A stretch of 56,764 nt of DNA from Microbacteriaceae bacterium UBA1487 (GTDB taxonomy: Bacteria; Actinomycetota; Actinomycetes; Actinomycetales; Microbacteriaceae): positions 67,167-123,930 of the forward strand of contig DCRR01000024.1 in the NCBI GenBank assembly GCA_002325245.1, in the 5' to 3' direction. A program made the position numbers and the translations under genes. Every line of letters begins with the position of its first letter. The stretch's first letter is position 1. Shown one piece after another: positions 54,461 through 56,764 of this stretch. Below the pieces are notes generated by a model. It did no database searches. It saw only the letters and a program-made list of their open reading frames with translations, and had not been told where the DNA came from.

Positions 54461-56221
54461 ATGGCTCGCATTTCGAAGGTCCTCATCGCGAACCGGGGGG
54501 AAATCGCCGTGCGCGTCATCCGCGCCGCCCGCGACTCCGGTATCGCTACGGTCGCCGTCTACGCCGACCAGGATCGGGATGCCCGGCACGTCAAGCTGGC
54601 CGATGAGGCCTACGCGCTCGACGGCGCCACCTCGGCCGAGACCTACCTCGTCATCGAGAAGCTGCTCTCGGTCGCTCGCCGCTCCGGGGCGAACGCCGTG
54701 CACCCCGGCTATGGTTTCCTCGCCGAGAACGCCGACTTCGCGCGCGCCGTCATCGACGCAGGCCTGATCTGGATCGGCCCCTCGCCCGACTCGATCGAGC
54801 GCCTCGGCGACAAGGTCAGCGCACGGCACGTCGCCGAGAAGGTCGGCGCTCCGCTCGCCCCCGGCACGCTCAACCCCGTCTCGGACGCGGCCGAGGTGCT
54901 CGAGTTCGTCGACCAGGTCGGACTGCCGGTCGCGATCAAGGCCGCCTTCGGCGGCGGCGGACGCGGCCTCAAGGTCGCCCGCACCCGCGAGGAGGTTCCC
55001 GAGCTGTTCGAGTCGGCGACGCGCGAAGCGGTCGCCGCCTTCGGTCGGGGCGAGTGCTTCGTCGAGAAGTACCTCGACGAGCCTCGCCACGTCGAGACCC
55101 AGTGCCTGGCCGACTCCGCCGGCAACGTCGTCGTCGTCTCGACGCGCGACTGCTCGCTGCAGCGGCGCCACCAGAAGCTCGTCGAGGAGGCCCCCGCGCC
55201 GTTCCTCACCGACGAGCAGCGCGACCTGCTCTACTCCTCCTCGAAGGCGATCCTCAAAGAGGTCGGCTACCTGGGCGCCGGCACCTGCGAATTCCTCATC
55301 GGCAAGGACGGCACAGTCTCCTTCCTCGAGGTGAACACGCGACTTCAGGTCGAGCACCCCGTCTCCGAAGAGGTCACCGGCATCGACCTGGTGCGCGAGC
55401 AGTTCCGCATCGCCGAGGGCGGCATCCTCGACTACGACGATCCCGAGACGCACGGCCACTCGATCGAGTTCCGCATCAACGGCGAAGACCCGGGACGCGG
55501 CTTCCTGCCGATGCCCGGCCCCGTGCACGTGCTGCGCTTCCCCGGCGGCCCCGGCGTGCGCGTCGACTCCGGCGTCACCACGGGCGACGTCATCTCGGGT
55601 GCCTTCGACTCGCTGCTGGCGAAGCTCATCGTCACCGGCCACACGCGTGAGGACGCGCTCGAGCGCGCGCGCCGCGCCCTCGACGAGTTCGAGGTCGCCG
55701 GCCTGCCCACGGTGCTGCCGTTCCACCGCAAGATCGTGCGCGATCCGGCCTTCACCGCCACCGACGGCCGCTTCGGCGTCTACACCCGCTGGATCGAGAC
55801 CGAGTTCGACAACGATCTGGAGCCGTGGGGCGGCATCCTCGCCGACGCGGCCGCGCCCGAGAAGCGCCACAGCGTCGTCGTCGAGGTCGAGGGCAAGCGC
55901 GTCTCGGTATCGCTGCCGACGCAGCTGCTGCCCACCGCCGGATCCGTCTCCGCGGCTCCCGCGCCCAAGCGCCGCGCGGGCGGCGGCGGACTCGTCACCG
56001 CGACCGGCAACGCCGTGAAGGCGCCCATGCAGGCGACGATCATCAAGATCGCCGTCGCGGAGGGCGACACCGTCGTCAAGGGCGACCTCGTGGCCGTGCT
56101 CGAGGCGATGAAGATGGAGCAGCCGCTGACGGCGCACCGCGACGGCACGGTCGGCAAGATCGACGCCGCCGTCGGCACCACCGTCTCCGCCGGCCACGTC
56201 CTCCTCTCCATCAACGACTGA
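54461..56221 (+). CDS. accA3: Acyl-CoA carboxylase alpha chain: biotin carboxylase plus biotin carrier, AccA3-like
   Basis: 586 aa. ATP-dependent carboxylation of biotin and its swing to AccD. Biotin-carboxylase part: KVLIANRGEIAVRVIRAARD, GANAVHPGYGFLAENADFAR, PVAIKAAFGGGGRGLKVART (ATP-grasp), VVVVSTRDCSLQRRHQKLVE, EVNTRLQVEHPVSEEVTGID, GVTTGDVISGAFDSLLAKLI. Carrier part at the C-terminus: VKAPMQATIIKIAVAEGDTV and VLEAMKMEQPLTAHRDGTVG, with the biotinyl Lys in EAMKM. Partner of accD/accE and substrate of BirA. Confidence 0.97.
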   Translation: MARISKVLIANRGEIAVRVIRAARDSGIATVAVYADQDRDARHVKLADEAYALDGATSAETYLVIEKLLSVARRSGANAVHPGYGFLAENADFARAVIDAGLIWIGPSPDSIERLGDKVSARHVAEKVGAPLAPGTLNPVSDAAEVLEFVDQVGLPVAIKAAFGGGGRGLKVARTREEVPELFESATREAVAAFGRGECFVEKYLDEPRHVETQCLADSAGNVVVVSTRDCSLQRRHQKLVEEAPAPFLTDEQRDLLYSSSKAILKEVGYLGAGTCEFLIGKDGTVSFLEVNTRLQVEHPVSEEVTGIDLVREQFRIAEGGILDYDDPETHGHSIEFRINGEDPGRGFLPMPGPVHVLRFPGGPGVRVDSGVTTGDVISGAFDSLLAKLIVTGHTREDALERARRALDEFEVAGLPTVLPFHRKIVRDPAFTATDGRFGVYTRWIETEFDNDLEPWGGILADAAAPEKRHSVVVEVEGKRVSVSLPTQLLPTAGSVSAAPAPKRRAGGGGLVTATGNAVKAPMQATIIKIAVAEGDTVVKGDLVAVLEAMKMEQPLTAHRDGTVGKIDAAVGTTVSAGHVLLSIND

Positions 56222-56226
56222 CCCCT

Positions 56227-56318
56227 ACCGTTTTCAGGAGTTTGTGTGACTGGAGTGACGCGTGACGCCTCGATTGCGTTCAACCGTCACTCTGCTCACG
56301 AACTCTCCTGAAAACGGT
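56227..56318. repeat. Nested interrupted inverted repeat between accA3 and the DUF559 gene
   Basis: ACCGTTTTCAGGAG (56227-56240) is the exact reverse complement of 56305-56318, and inside it GAGTGACG (56253-56260) pairs with 56285-56292. The right outer arm lies in the last codons of the DUF559 gene. It could stop convergent transcription or be a small palindromic repeat family member; no U tract. Confidence 0.6.
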
Positions 56319-56764
56319 CGACCGCGGCGCGGATCTCTCGCTCGCAGGTCGGCCAATCGGTGGTGATCTGGCCATAGGTGAGCCGGATGACGACGAAGCC
56401 CCGCGCAGCCAGGGCACGATCGCGCGCCCGGTCGCGCTCGAACGCCTCGCGTCGGGAGTGGAACTCCCACCCGTCTGTCTCGATGATCACGCGGGTGCCG
56501 CGGATCCACGCGTCCACTCGGCCGACGCCGGGCACCTCGACCTGACGATCGACCACCAGCCCGAGTCGCTCGAGTCGTTGCGAGATGAGCGACTCCTGCC
56601 CTTCCTGCGTTCCTGAGCGGATGCTGGCCAGCCGAGCCGTCGCGAGCGACGTCGTCGCACCGAGCGACTCGACCAGTCGACTCGGGTCGAGCCCGTAGCG
56701 CCAGACGGCTGTCTCAACGCACGCGATCGCCGTCTCATGATCCGCCCACTGCGCGACCTGGACC
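56296..56764 (-). CDS. DUF559 (Vsr-like nuclease fold) protein, 5' end outside window
   Basis: Frame open to the right edge; 155 residues visible. The C-terminal domain VIIETDGWEFHSRREAFERD, RARDRALAARGFVVIRLTYG is the DUF559 signature (ExDG..FH...RD..RD..L...G..V.R), a PD-(D/E)XK/Vsr-like fold. The preceding residues (CVETAVWRYGLDPSRLVESL) resemble the winged-helix-type N-terminal part of AbiEi-like proteins often joined to DUF559 in Actinobacteria. A nuclease or antitoxin-like role is possible but not shown. The stop lies within the inverted repeat. Confidence 0.75.
   Translation of the reverse strand, partial: VQVAQWADHETAIACVETAVWRYGLDPSRLVESLGATTSLATARLASIRSGTQEGQESLISQRLERLGLVVDRQVEVPGVGRVDAWIRGTRVIIETDGWEFHSRREAFERDRARDRALAARGFVVIRLTYGQITTDWPTCEREIRAAVDRFQESS

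Noticed and set aside
54251..56197. A 648-codon frame antisense to accA3
   Set aside because: Low-complexity Gly/Ala/Val/Asp composition and no ribosome binding site; it mirrors the carboxylase codons.

Overview
The window is very GC-rich with dense, often translationally coupled genes, frequent GTG starts and actinobacterial marker genes: an acyl-CoA carboxylase with a biotin-carboxylase/carrier fusion and an epsilon subunit, decaprenyl-type WbbL, polyprenol-phosphate-mannose synthase and an LCP protein. It most resembles the Microbacteriaceae (Microbacterium-like). This assignment is an inference from gene content and style, not from a marker-gene comparison. No rRNA, tRNA, CRISPR array, transposase or phage gene was seen.

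Layout. 1-6.9 kb: a truncated GlxA-type regulator, a membrane-anchored lipobox-less secreted protein, an FAD oxidoreductase coupled to a GT2 glycosyltransferase, mannose-6-phosphate isomerase and an acyl-CoA dehydrogenase. 6.9-43 kb: a large cell-wall glycopolymer locus. It holds two tandem O-antigen-ligase/polymerase-like proteins, a UDP-glucuronate-decarboxylase-like enzyme, about ten glycosyltransferases, a two-gene polysaccharide ABC exporter (permease plus ATPase), GDP-mannose 4,6-dehydratase and a close paralogue, a WbbL-like rhamnosyltransferase, a DUF4012 protein, a secreted protein with three lectin-like repeats, a GT-C-like membrane protein, a polysaccharide pyruvyl transferase, a flippase-like membrane protein, a complete dTDP-L-rhamnose set (rmlA, B, C, D), an HTTM protein with a small partner, and an LCP-family ligase. 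41-56.2 kb: a conserved actinobacterial housekeeping block: purE, purK, GtrA, ugd, PH-domain protein, birA, polyprenol-P-mannose synthase, accD, accE, maf, accA. A three-gene two-component module and a TrmA-like RNA methyltransferase lie within it. As I recall, the Mycobacterium tuberculosis purE-purK-GtrA-PH-birA-accD5-accE5-maf-accA3 block has the same order. The window ends in a DUF559 nuclease-like gene.

How the parts work together (inference). ManA and the mannose synthase handle mannose. Gmd plus its paralogue make a GDP-6-deoxyhexose (D-rhamnose or 6-deoxytalose are candidates). RmlABCD make dTDP-L-rhamnose. Ugd plus the decarboxylase-like enzyme could make UDP-glucuronate and UDP-xylose. 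The glycosyltransferases assemble a chain on a lipid carrier, the ABC pair exports it, pyruvyl transferase may add acid groups, and the LCP protein would attach it to peptidoglycan. Microbacterium walls are known for rhamnose, 6-deoxytalose, fucose, xylose, mannose and galactose, which fits.

Regulation. Many genes have a TANNNT -10 hexamer (mostly TAGNNT) 6-7 nt before an ATG/GTG, the mark of leaderless mRNAs. The most striking case is rmlC/rmlB, whose divergent promoters and start codons are arms of a perfect 20-bp inverted repeat. A 436-bp gene-free region after accE holds a palindrome, a -10 box and two strong hairpins and is the best candidate for an undescribed RNA or regulatory element.
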